This document shows positions 23,341 to 31,197 of a DNA stretch of 36,844 bases, in pieces. The DNA comes from a virus: positions 1 through 36,844 of the IMG/VR virus record IMGVR_UViG_3300031957_001484, one strand, 5' to 3'. Numbering within the stretch: the stretch's first letter is position 1; each line of letters opens with the position of its first letter. Both the position numbers and the translations under genes were made by a program. The notes below the pieces were generated by a model that was given only the letters and a program-made list of their open reading frames with translations, did not search any database and was not told where the DNA came from.

Positions 23341-23475
23341 TTAACGCCCTTGTCCAATATATTTCTTTCGTCTAGGAATTTTTTTACTATAACTCTTGGC
23401 ATGTTGACCAGGACGTTTTTTTGGAGTTCGCTTATGATAATTATTAACTCCAAAGAGTGCTTTCTTTTTAGCCAT
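23341..23475 (-). CDS. Very basic 44-residue protein
   Basis: From the ATG at 23475 the frame reads MAKKKALFGVNNYHKRTPKK and continues ...RPGQHAKSYSKKIPRRKKYIGQGR, stopping at 23343. About 40 percent of residues are Lys, Arg or His. Short proteins beginning with a LFGVNNY-like segment and ending in Lys/Arg occur in uncultured marine phages, to my recollection. High charge suggests DNA or RNA binding or packing in the virion. The start overlaps the upstream stop (23468) by 8 nt. Confidence 0.65.
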   Translation of the reverse strand: MAKKKALFGVNNYHKRTPKKRPGQHAKSYSKKIPRRKKYIGQGR

Positions 23476-23803
23476 TTTCTTGAGATCTGTCTAATTGGGC
23501 ATAACTTACAACACCTGTAATTTCATTAGCTGTACCTGCTTGAATTTTTAATATGTCGCCGCCTTCTAAATTTAAAGTATCTTTTATAAGGTTTTCAGAT
23601 GACTTGTTTAAAACCGCATGACCTATCTCAACATCTGATCCTCCTGATTTTTTTAAATAAAGATCAACATCAACATTACTTGCAGTTGCATGAGATCCTT
23701 GAACCATTTTACATATTGCTGAAGATGAAGTTGATATAGTCAACACAGTTGTTAAGTTGGTTGTTGTAAGACTATAGGTTGTACTTTTATATTGTATTGT
23801 CAT
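23468..23803 (-). CDS. Small beta-rich virion protein
   Basis: 111 residues rich in Ser, Thr and Val with alternating hydrophobicity (YSLTTTNLTTVLTISTSSSA, DVDLYLKKSGGSDVEIGHAV), the look of a beta-sandwich. This type is found next to neck/tail genes in marine phages and is likely structural (decoration or tail-associated). ATGA overlap with the 54-residue gene upstream. Unknown specific role. Confidence 0.65.
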   Translation of the reverse strand: MTIQYKSTTYSLTTTNLTTVLTISTSSSAICKMVQGSHATASNVDVDLYLKKSGGSDVEIGHAVLNKSSENLIKDTLNLEGGDILKIQAGTANEITGVVSYAQLDRSQENG

Positions 23804-23964
23804 GATAAAAAATAAGTAAATGCATCTTGTTTGTTTTTTATATCATTCTCATATGAAAAATTCAACTGAGACTGAAGAGTTCTAAAGGCTTGAAGTATTT
23901 GTCTTTGATCTTCTTGAGAATATTCAGTTTTAGGTTCAGGTATTTGTATTGTTATTTTTGCCAT
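23800..23964 (-). CDS. Small protein (54 aa)
   Basis: From the ATG at 23964, which shares one base with the stop of the large tail gene (TAATG), the frame reads MAKITIQIPEPKTEYSQEDQ and ends ...NKQDAFTYFLS, with the TGA at 23802-23800 overlapping the next ATG. Start and stop both couple to neighbours, which supports a real gene. A beta strand followed by a helix; function unknown, probably structural or chaperone-like. Confidence 0.6.
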   Translation of the reverse strand: MAKITIQIPEPKTEYSQEDQRQILQAFRTLQSQLNFSYENDIKNKQDAFTYFLS

Positions 23965-26144
23965 TATCTTCTACCATCCACTCTAACATCAAATCTAAAC
24001 GTACCGTATCTCCAGCTCTCATCTAAATTTTCATTTTCAATTTGAACAGCAGCTAACCTTGCTCTTGCTCTTGTATCAACTTTAGATGTGCTTGAGTTTA
24101 TTGTAAAAGGTCCTAAAGGACTTGATGTTGAAGTTGTTCCTTGAGGAAACTCATTTAAAAATATAGTTACTTTTGCGTTACCACTTATACGTTTAAAGTC
24201 TGGTAAAAACCTTTTAATACTCATTAAAAATTCTCCATCTCCTGGAACACCTGCATTACCATTTAAATCAAACTCTCCTGATTTTATAAAAGATGTAATT
24301 GCTGTTGAAGATCCATCACCATTTAATTGATTTACACCTACTTCATGTTCATAATAAATAGATGCCCCATTAGAAACACCATTTACTACTGGAAAAGTTG
24401 GTGTGTCTGAAGCATTGTAATCTGTAGCATAAGGTTGTTCGTAAACTGTTGAACCCACCCAAGTTGTTCTATCTAGAGTTCCTGTCGTCCAAACTTGTTC
24501 GTCAAAATTATAAGTTACAACCCTATCAACAACTAAAGAACCAGCAGAAGGGTAAAACCAATTAATTTCTGAGTATAGTTCATTAATACCTCCAAAAACT
24601 AATTGCCCTGAATTATAATTTATACCTGGATTATTACCGTCAGTTGTAAAAACAAAGTCTTCTACTAAACAAGGTAGTGATTTTACAGTACCATCATAAA
24701 CATAGAACCCTCCTGTTTTACCCATCCAATATACCGCACCGTTTGCAAACACACCTGCGTTTTGCCCTAATAGTCCGTTGTTAGAACCGACTTTCCTAAT
24801 TGAAAAAGTAAATGGTGGTCCAACAAATTGCATTTCATATGCAGCTGTGTCGGTAAGAACTAAAATATAATCTTTACCTTTTATGGCTCCTATTATTCTT
24901 GTGCCATCATCAAGTCTAAAAGTACCAGCAGTATTTGTTGAAGTTGGTTGATAATCACTCAAACTTTCTTGATCAGAAAATCTTATAAACATTTTATCTT
25001 GTGTTGTTGAAGTTCCAATTGTAGTTTCTGTACCTAAATGAAATAAATGCCTGTCTCTGTCTGATACTATAGTCATTACTGATGCTGTTGGCATACCTGT
25101 GCCAAGGGTTGCTCTCGTATTTAATGCGTTACCTGCTGAGGGGTTCCAGGTAAATGTTTTTCCATTATGAATTGTTGCTATTAAAATATCACCAAAGTTT
25201 TCTAAAGACCACATTGCAGGATCAATAGTTACTGTGCTTGAAGATGAAGCGTCACCCCATCCTATGTAGCTAGATATATCAGTTACTGTTGCTCCATTTG
25301 TATGTTCAACTGCAGTCGTTCCATTAATACCCCTTGTAATTCCGCTAAGTGTATTTGTACCTGTGTCATTTGCAGTGTAAGACATGTCTTCAGATCCAAT
25401 TCTTATTGAACCCGTTGCTGGGAATGAAGATGTAGCTGTAAGAACTACACTGGTATCGCCTACTAACATGTTACCGCTGTTATTCATTGTTGTTGTACTT
25501 TGCGCAATAGTTCTTCCGCCAAATAAATACGTACCCCAACCATATCCATAAGTTTGATTTAAAGGACCTACGGGTTGGTAAGGATTAACATCTAATGTTC
25601 CGTTGTTCGTTGTTCCTGAACCTGATTCTACTGAAGGCATTAAAATTGTAAATGTTGTAAATGATGGTGTTGTTTGTACTTCGAAAACTTTATCATCAAA
25701 ATCTGACGCTGTGTAACCTGTTTGTCCCGCAGTAAAAGATCCTGCATTAGCGAAGGTAGTCAATTCTCCTACTTCAAGATTGTGTGCAGAGCTTGTAGTA
25801 ATTGTAACTATAGCTGATGCATTAGTCGTTGTTATGTTTGCACCTGTAGAGAAATTATCTGTTTCTAAAGGTGTTATATCGTAAAGAACACCTTCGTAAT
25901 AAATTGTTAAAACTTTATTTGTACCTATCGCTGCATATCTTTTTCCTGAAATATCAGCCCAAACATGTTGTTGTCTTGCAGCACCAACAATTTTGTCACT
26001 ACATAAAGCAGACCAGCCCCCTATTTTTTCTGGTTCACCATATCTAAAACGCACATTGTCACCATCCACCCAACGACCTTCTGCGTCTGCTGGTGTAGAT
26101 TGTTTATCGAACCCTGGTGCTATATTTACTTTTGATAAAGGCAT
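23964..26144 (-). CDS. Large neck/tail structural protein
   Basis: 726 residues. The start MPLSKVNIAPGFDKQSTPAD, followed by DNVRFRYGEPEKIGGW, is characteristic of a large beta-rich protein of short-tailed marine phages, in the role of T7 tail tube B or P22 gp10-type packaged-DNA stabilisation protein. The sequence is dominated by beta-strand patterns with many Thr, Ser, Gly and Asn and few Lys. It begins directly after an extended -10 box (TGGTATAAT), 5 nt before the ATG, with no Shine-Dalgarno. It would head a leftward transcript of virion genes, with the carbamoyltransferase operon ending just upstream. Confidence 0.72.
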   Translation of the reverse strand: MPLSKVNIAPGFDKQSTPADAEGRWVDGDNVRFRYGEPEKIGGWSALCSDKIVGAARQQHVWADISGKRYAAIGTNKVLTIYYEGVLYDITPLETDNFSTGANITTTNASAIVTITTSSAHNLEVGELTTFANAGSFTAGQTGYTASDFDDKVFEVQTTPSFTTFTILMPSVESGSGTTNNGTLDVNPYQPVGPLNQTYGYGWGTYLFGGRTIAQSTTTMNNSGNMLVGDTSVVLTATSSFPATGSIRIGSEDMSYTANDTGTNTLSGITRGINGTTAVEHTNGATVTDISSYIGWGDASSSSTVTIDPAMWSLENFGDILIATIHNGKTFTWNPSAGNALNTRATLGTGMPTASVMTIVSDRDRHLFHLGTETTIGTSTTQDKMFIRFSDQESLSDYQPTSTNTAGTFRLDDGTRIIGAIKGKDYILVLTDTAAYEMQFVGPPFTFSIRKVGSNNGLLGQNAGVFANGAVYWMGKTGGFYVYDGTVKSLPCLVEDFVFTTDGNNPGINYNSGQLVFGGINELYSEINWFYPSAGSLVVDRVVTYNFDEQVWTTGTLDRTTWVGSTVYEQPYATDYNASDTPTFPVVNGVSNGASIYYEHEVGVNQLNGDGSSTAITSFIKSGEFDLNGNAGVPGDGEFLMSIKRFLPDFKRISGNAKVTIFLNEFPQGTTSTSSPLGPFTINSSTSKVDTRARARLAAVQIENENLDESWRYGTFRFDVRVDGRR

Positions 26145-26149
26145 GTTAA

Positions 26150-26158
26150 ATTATACCA
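26150..26158 (-). promoter_or_regulatory. Extended -10 promoter TGGTATAAT
   Basis: On the minus strand TGGTATAAT (26158-26150) is an extended -10 (TGnTATAAT) 5 nt before the ATG at 26144. It lies just downstream of the end of the carbamoyltransferase operon (26163). No strong -35 is visible, as is usual for extended -10 promoters. It would start the neck/tail gene transcript at or beside its start codon. Confidence 0.6.
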
Positions 26159-26162
26159 CAAG

Positions 26163-26489
26163 CTATTTGGGTAAGAAAGTTGTCCATTCTAAGTGTTTTA
26201 TTAAATCGTTTATATACAATTTCCTCTTCTTTTCTTTACGTATGTGTTGATGTAATTCCTCCAGATCTAAGATAAGCCATTCTTTATCAGCTTCTAAAAC
26301 CATTTTTTGAGCTTTAGTATTGAGCTTTCCATTTTGAGCTGGTGTTCCATCAGATAACTTAAACATATTTCTTACATCAAATCTATAAAAAGCATTTTGT
26401 CCTTTTATCATTCCAGCAATATTCCATGATGTTTTTTCTTTAGGGTATTCTATGTTAGTTAAATGTTTAGCAAATCTTTTAACAATCAT
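26163..26489 (-). CDS. Unknown 108-residue protein closing the carbamoyltransferase operon
   Basis: MIVKRFAKHLTNIEYPKEKT..., with an Ile/Trp-rich core (WLILDLEELHQHIRKEKK) and a Lys-rich end. It overlaps the C-terminal carbamoyltransferase piece by 11 nt, so it is made with that enzyme. I recognise no domain. Its tight coupling suggests an accessory subunit, a substrate or a regulator of the modification enzymes; this is inference. Confidence 0.6.
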   Translation of the reverse strand: MIVKRFAKHLTNIEYPKEKTSWNIAGMIKGQNAFYRFDVRNMFKLSDGTPAQNGKLNTKAQKMVLEADKEWLILDLEELHQHIRKEKKRKLYINDLIKHLEWTTFLPK

Positions 26490-27012
26490 CTGGTTTATAA
26501 ATCATATTAATGTTCATTTGCTTACAAGACCAAATAGCAAAATCTATATCTTCTACAATTGGAAATCCTGCTACATTAAAAGAAGTGTTTAATAACATAG
26601 GAATTTTAGTTTTCTTATAGAAGTTATTAATTAAATCATAGTAATATTTGTTTTGTTTTCTAGTTAATGTTTGCATTCTAGATGTATTATCCACATGAAC
26701 AATGGCAGGAGTTTCTTTTATTGCCTTAGCTTTAGCTGGCAGAGCAAAAGACATATGGGGTGATTCTTTTAAATTACCTAAATTAAAATATTCAGAAACA
26801 TGTTCTAACATAATAGTTCCTGCCAAAGGTCGCCACCACTCTCTTCCTTTTAAAGTGTTAATTATGTTTTGAGCTTTTTTATTTCTAGGGTCAAACAAAA
26901 TAGACCTATTACCTAAAGCTCTTAAACCCATCTCACTTGCACCTTGAAAAATAACAACAGGTTCTTGTTTTAATAAAAGCTCTACAGCTTTGTTTTCATT
27001 ATTTGTAATCAT
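26479..27012 (-). CDS. Carbamoyltransferase, C-terminal domain (split gene)
   Basis: 177 residues matching the C-terminal domain of the NodU/CmcH carbamoyltransferase family: EMGLRALGNRSILFDPR (near residue 25), INTLKGREWWRPLAGTI, IVHVDNTSRMQT and LLNTSFNVAGFPIV. Here Leu replaces the usual Pro of GPRALG. It starts at an ATG that overlaps the end of the N-terminal piece by 14 nt in a different frame. In related enzymes this domain works with the N-terminal domain to move carbamoyl from carbamoyl phosphate, via ATP, to an acceptor hydroxyl. Confidence 0.82.
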   Translation of the reverse strand: MITNNENKAVELLLKQEPVVIFQGASEMGLRALGNRSILFDPRNKKAQNIINTLKGREWWRPLAGTIMLEHVSEYFNLGNLKESPHMSFALPAKAKAIKETPAIVHVDNTSRMQTLTRKQNKYYYDLINNFYKKTKIPMLLNTSFNVAGFPIVEDIDFAIWSCKQMNINMIYKPDDC

Positions 27013-27925
27013 TACAGTATAAAGCTACTCCAATTGCTGTTCCTGCATCATGTGGTACAGGATCTATAAAAAAATTTATGTCTTTGAATTTTTGCACGTA
27101 TTTAAAATTATTGACACAATTCAATGCTACTCCTCCAGTAAGTATTATATTTTTAAGACCTCTGTAATCAACAGCTTGTTTAATTAACTCGCAAGTTCTT
27201 TTAAAATTTTCTTCTTGGATATCTGCAGCTAATTTAACATGATCATAGTTTAAGTTATATTTTTTATTTGTATAATGGTAAGAGGACAGACCCATTAATT
27301 TACCAGCCTCGCCATAAACAAAACCCATCAACTCACTACCTTTGTTAAAAGCAATTCCACCAGGTGAATTAGAACTAAAGAGATATTGAACACCATTAAT
27401 AGTTCTCAAGATTTTGTGATCTGAATAATGAAACACATTATGTTCTACTGGTATGTCAGGCATATTACTGCAGTGTTTAAAATATTCTACATAGCTTTGT
27501 TTGTTAACATACATAATAGTTTCAATTTCTTGAAAAGGCCAAGTAGTTGGTCTTGCACCTCCACCGTCTACAACTATAGCCATAGCTTCTTCAAAAGGTG
27601 AGAAGTGAAATCCTGTAAGTCCGTGATAAAGATGATGTTTCTTTTTGTCATGAAATAATGGACAGTGTTTAAATTTTTTATGAATGTCTTTTGCAAGATC
27701 TGTAGGATTTATTTCTTGAGAATAATCAACAGTATTATATGCCACTAAATCTATTTTTTCATTAATATATTTATTTAGAGTAATAAAATTATTTACTTCA
27801 TTTATAACAGCACGCATATTTTTATGTTTACAAAATCTTTCTTCGTGTAAAAAAGATTTTATAATACCATTTTCTAATAAACATACGGACACATTGTGTG
27901 ATAAATTTACTCCTAGTATTTTCAT
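26999..27925 (-). CDS. Carbamoyltransferase, N-terminal (ASKHA/Kae1-like) domain (split gene)
   Basis: 308 residues matching the N-terminal domain of the same family: MKILGVNLSHNVSVCLL, KKHHLYHGLTGFHFSP (metal His cluster), AIVVDGGG, LTGGVALNCVNN and DPVPHDAGTAIG. The first HDxS-like motif reads HNVS, losing the usual Asp. It stops at TAA 27001-26999 and the C-terminal domain continues in another frame. A two-protein enzyme, a frameshift mutation or a sequencing error are all possible. The start overlaps the previous gene as ATGA. Confidence 0.82.
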   Translation of the reverse strand: MKILGVNLSHNVSVCLLENGIIKSFLHEERFCKHKNMRAVINEVNNFITLNKYINEKIDLVAYNTVDYSQEINPTDLAKDIHKKFKHCPLFHDKKKHHLYHGLTGFHFSPFEEAMAIVVDGGGARPTTWPFQEIETIMYVNKQSYVEYFKHCSNMPDIPVEHNVFHYSDHKILRTINGVQYLFSSNSPGGIAFNKGSELMGFVYGEAGKLMGLSSYHYTNKKYNLNYDHVKLAADIQEENFKRTCELIKQAVDYRGLKNIILTGGVALNCVNNFKYVQKFKDINFFIDPVPHDAGTAIGVALYCNDYK

Positions 27926-29559
27926 TTAATTAAACCTTTCTTAATTTCAGGAAACCATAATATATCAATTTCACTTTTATAAAAACAATCAATTGCTTGT
28001 TTTGGTGTTTCTATTAATGGCTCTCCTGCTAAATTAAAACTTGTATTAAGTAGAGCGGGCACTTTAGTTACTAAATTAAATTCCTTTAACAAATCAAAAA
28101 AATATCCATCATCTTTTGATACAGTTTGTACCCTACAAGAATTGTCTACGTGTACTACACCAGGTATTTTATTATTCTTTACTTGAAAAGATAATGTCAT
28201 AAAAGGTGATTTTTTAAGTTTATGAGTTACAAAATATGAAGTGAAAAAAGATTCTAGAATAGACACTGCAAAAGGACGATACCACTCTCGTTTTTTTACT
28301 TTGTTGATTATTTTTTTAGCATCCTTGTTCCTTGGATCAAATAATATAGATCTATTGCCTAGAGCTCTAGGACCAGCTTCAGCTACACCATTATATACGG
28401 CTACAATTTTTCCGTTACTTAAATGACTAGCAATTTGTTTGGACGATATGTTTTGACCATCTACATTTATTTTGTGCTTAGTATTATTAAAGAATGTATT
28501 TATTAATGGATTTTTTTTATTTTTATAAGTGTTTCTAGTTTCGTTATAATAAATTAAAAGCGCAGCACCAATACTATTTCCTGAGTCATCAGCTAGGGGT
28601 TCAAAGTAAAAATTAACATTAGGTAAATTTTTTACTAAATACTCGTTAGTTACAACATTCAAAGCATATCCTCCAGATAAACAAACATTTTTTATACCTG
28701 TTTTTTTTACGTATCGTTTTATTAATTTAAGGACTTGTTCTTGTGTTTGCTTCTGTACTTGGAATGCGTGATCAGCATAAAATTCATATTGTTTCTCGGT
28801 TAGATTATTTATTTTTTTATGTAGATGTTCTTTTAATATAGTCTGTTGATTATAGTCCTCTTCGTGATGATAGATATTGGAGTTAGGTCTATTGTCAGTA
28901 AACAAAGACACATACTTTTTATCTTTACCATACGCAGATAAACCCATTGTCTTACCATTCTCCAATGCATCTTGACCAATCAATGTAGTAGCTGTCTCAT
29001 ATACTTTAGTAATGTTCATAGAAGAATCAGCATGGGCTTCACAGTCAGGATACGGTTTCATTAACTCTGTTAGATTTTTTTGATTTTGTACATCATTATT
29101 AACACCATTGTTTAAAGTCCAATATGTTTTATAAATCGGTTTAAAAACGCACGGATATTTTGAAGTAAATATAGTTTCACTTTCTCGTAAACCATTTCTT
29201 AAAGAACCATTACGATCAATGATACAAGACAAAGATTCTTTAAACCCACTATTATAAAAAGCTAAAGCTGCGTGACACAAATGATGTTCGTTGCACAAAC
29301 GAATTATTGGAACATTAATTTTTTTAAATACAGTAATCTCAATGTATTTATTATCTTCAGCTTCATGAGTCGGTGAAGAAATAACAACTATATCTATTTT
29401 ACCTTTTGCTTTTTTAAATGCTTGTTCAAGTGCGAGTATTGGATATTTGTCTCTTTTTTTTCTAGATAGTCTTTCTTCTTTACAAAAAAATTCTATTTTA
29501 CCATTATTTATGATTGCGACACTGCTGTCGTGTAGTGTTGATATGCCTAGTATTCTCAT
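27922..29559 (-). CDS. Full-length carbamoyltransferase (NodU/CmcH family)
   Basis: 545 residues, the usual length. N-terminal domain: MRILGISTLHDSSVAII, with HDSS intact, His92/His93 and His96 in EHHLCHAALAF for the metal, SGGYALNVVTN and EPLADDSGNSIGAAL. C-terminal domain: EAGPRALGNRSILFDPR, KREWYRPFAVSIL, GVVHVDNSCRVQT and LLNTSFNLAGEPLIE. Family members carbamoylate hydroxyls of sugars or antibiotics, with carbamoyl phosphate and ATP, through a carbamoyl-adenylate. The ATGA overlap at both ends shows coupled translation with the 2-oxoglutarate oxygenase-like genes upstream and the split copy downstream. It is the active-looking copy. Confidence 0.93.
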   Translation of the reverse strand: MRILGISTLHDSSVAIINNGKIEFFCKEERLSRKKRDKYPILALEQAFKKAKGKIDIVVISSPTHEAEDNKYIEITVFKKINVPIIRLCNEHHLCHAALAFYNSGFKESLSCIIDRNGSLRNGLRESETIFTSKYPCVFKPIYKTYWTLNNGVNNDVQNQKNLTELMKPYPDCEAHADSSMNITKVYETATTLIGQDALENGKTMGLSAYGKDKKYVSLFTDNRPNSNIYHHEEDYNQQTILKEHLHKKINNLTEKQYEFYADHAFQVQKQTQEQVLKLIKRYVKKTGIKNVCLSGGYALNVVTNEYLVKNLPNVNFYFEPLADDSGNSIGAALLIYYNETRNTYKNKKNPLINTFFNNTKHKINVDGQNISSKQIASHLSNGKIVAVYNGVAEAGPRALGNRSILFDPRNKDAKKIINKVKKREWYRPFAVSILESFFTSYFVTHKLKKSPFMTLSFQVKNNKIPGVVHVDNSCRVQTVSKDDGYFFDLLKEFNLVTKVPALLNTSFNLAGEPLIETPKQAIDCFYKSEIDILWFPEIKKGLIK

Positions 29560-30086
29560 TCAAATGTTGTAACAAAAGCAAGTCTTTCTCCAAATCTAGG
29601 GTGATAGTGCCAATGGTGTGAGTTATTAAAACAAACTCCTTTGTATTGTTTGGGTGTGACTTTCTTTAAAATTTTTTTCTCATCTTCATCTAAAATAAAA
29701 AGTTTAGCTTTCTTGTCTTGTACATCATTCAAGTAAACTATTAATTGTTTGTGTGGAAATAAATGGTCTTTGTGAACAGGACATTTAACCATACCATTAT
29801 TGTAAGTCAGGTTTATAGACATTCTGTGAATAAGTTTATACGTAAGATTATTTTTTGATACAAAATCTTGAAGTATACCCTCACCCCACGGATGATATTT
29901 AGAATTCCATTTATCTTCTCCTGATCTAAGAATAGTATGTTCAAAAAAACCGTTGTATCTATCATCTCCTTCAATAATTCTTGTCTTATGATAAAAGGCA
30001 AAATTTAAACCCAAGACTTCTTTATCAATAAAGTCTTTACTTTCTTTACTTAAAAAATCATTATCTTCTTTAAAATCTAACATCAT
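29556..30086 (-). CDS. 2-oxoglutarate/Fe(II) oxygenase-like protein 8
   Basis: 176 residues. The C-terminal half has a jelly-roll pattern with His105-Lys-Asp107 (CPVHKDHLFPHKQLIVYLND) as the first two iron ligands, a His cluster at 157-162 (SHHWHYH) containing the third, and Arg168 (FGERLAFVTTF) as the likely 2-oxoglutarate salt-bridge residue. The N-terminal 90 residues are polar. It is the last of eight in order of transcription and overlaps the full-length carbamoyltransferase by 4 nt. Predicted to hydroxylate a substrate using O2 and 2-oxoglutarate; the substrate is unknown. Confidence 0.72.
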   Translation of the reverse strand: MMLDFKEDNDFLSKESKDFIDKEVLGLNFAFYHKTRIIEGDDRYNGFFEHTILRSGEDKWNSKYHPWGEGILQDFVSKNNLTYKLIHRMSINLTYNNGMVKCPVHKDHLFPHKQLIVYLNDVQDKKAKLFILDEDEKKILKKVTPKQYKGVCFNNSHHWHYHPRFGERLAFVTTFE

Positions 30087-30652
30087 TTAAAATTATATGT
30101 AAAAACAATTCTTTTACAATCCTCTTGTTTATTATAGCACCCGTGAGAAATATGACTACGCCACATAATTAGATTACCTGTTTTAGGTGGATAACTAGCT
30201 ATGGTGTAAGTTAAATCATTAAATGCTCTTTTATTTTCAGGGCCGTCATGATGCGCAGTTTGATCGTTAGGATTCATCATATCTATTACAGGGTTTTCAA
30301 AATTTAAATGTGTATCATGTTCATAACCTTCTAAAAAGAAAACAGCCGAAAAAACAAATCCTGGATGCCTATGAAAAGATTGTCCTCCTCCCAAAGGATA
30401 ATCTAATAACCAAGATTCTTCACAATTAAATTTTTTAGTGTAAAGAAGTCCTTTAGCAAATTTATTAATTTCATTGTGTACCCAATCATTAATTTTCTTG
30501 AATTTTATATTTTTATGAACCCTTTCTCTACAAAAACCTGATTCTTCATAATGATATTTTGATATTAATTTTTTGTATGGCTTTTGAATCTTGTCTACAA
30601 AAGGACATTCAGATACCGCTATTGATGTAGGAAACCACCTATGTATAATCAT
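30083..30652 (-). CDS. 2-oxoglutarate/Fe(II) oxygenase-like protein 7
   Basis: 189 residues. SFHRHPGFVFSAVFFLEG (His94-x-His96) is the HxHP segment of the 2OG-FeII_Oxy_5-type group, where His replaces the usual Asp at the second position. NLIMWRSHISHGCY (His167/His170) supplies the distal His and KRIVFTYNF (Arg181) the 2-oxoglutarate Arg. An extra HHDG motif (134-137) lies between. Overlaps 4 nt with both neighbours. Confidence 0.72.
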   Translation of the reverse strand: MIIHRWFPTSIAVSECPFVDKIQKPYKKLISKYHYEESGFCRERVHKNIKFKKINDWVHNEINKFAKGLLYTKKFNCEESWLLDYPLGGGQSFHRHPGFVFSAVFFLEGYEHDTHLNFENPVIDMMNPNDQTAHHDGPENKRAFNDLTYTIASYPPKTGNLIMWRSHISHGCYNKQEDCKRIVFTYNFK

Positions 30653-31197
30653 TGTTCAAACTCACACCAACCTGTTACGATATACTTTTCCTCAGTTGGA
30701 GAAGGAATACCTCTATGGGTATGTGTAAAATCAGGAGGCCATAATAACGTAAGACCTTTTTTAGCTTTTACTTTTTTGCCATAGTATTTAAATTCTGTTT
30801 CGCCTTTGTCTTTCACTGTATTTAAGTAAGTCATATAAACTAGAGCTCTATTGGCAAAGTACCTGTTGCCTCTTTCACAGTGCCATGAAAAAAAACCACC
30901 TTTAGGTTTGTAGTATTGTATGTTGTTACCTGCAGCAGAAGTCCTTATATTTGGTATTTGATATTTTTTACAATAGGCATCTAAACCCACAGCTAATGCC
31001 TTAAAATATTTTACCATCGTAGGATTTGTTGTATCATTATAAAAAGATACATCGGTTGAGTCTTTTACTTTTAAATCTTCGCCGCCACTGTACACGCCTT
31101 TCTTTTTATACTCTGTATTTTCTTTAAAATATTTTATTATATCATCGCAAAGTTTTAGATCTATATTAAATTTATAAATAAAGTCATCGTGTTTCAT
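30649..31197 (-). CDS. 2-oxoglutarate/Fe(II) oxygenase-like protein 6, HxE variant
   Basis: 182 residues from the ATG at 31197 (GGGAG 7 nt upstream; ATGA overlap with the previous gene). SWHCERGNR (His106-Cys-Glu108) has Glu in the usual Asp position, a variant known in some Fe(II)/2-oxoglutarate enzymes. RALVYMTYLN and GETEF follow as the next strands, then PPDFTHTHRG (His159/His161) as distal ligand. Lys171 (EEKYIVTGW) stands where an Arg is expected. Likely active but with altered metal or substrate handling; substrate unknown. Confidence 0.72.
   Translation of the reverse strand: MKHDDFIYKFNIDLKLCDDIIKYFKENTEYKKKGVYSGGEDLKVKDSTDVSFYNDTTNPTMVKYFKALAVGLDAYCKKYQIPNIRTSAAGNNIQYYKPKGGFFSWHCERGNRYFANRALVYMTYLNTVKDKGETEFKYYGKKVKAKKGLTLLWPPDFTHTHRGIPSPTEEKYIVTGWCEFEQ

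Noticed and set aside
26999-27012. Sequencing error or programmed frameshift at the carbamoyltransferase split
   Set aside because: There is no clear slippery heptamer and the C-terminal piece has its own ATG at the domain boundary, so a true two-gene split is preferred, though not proven.
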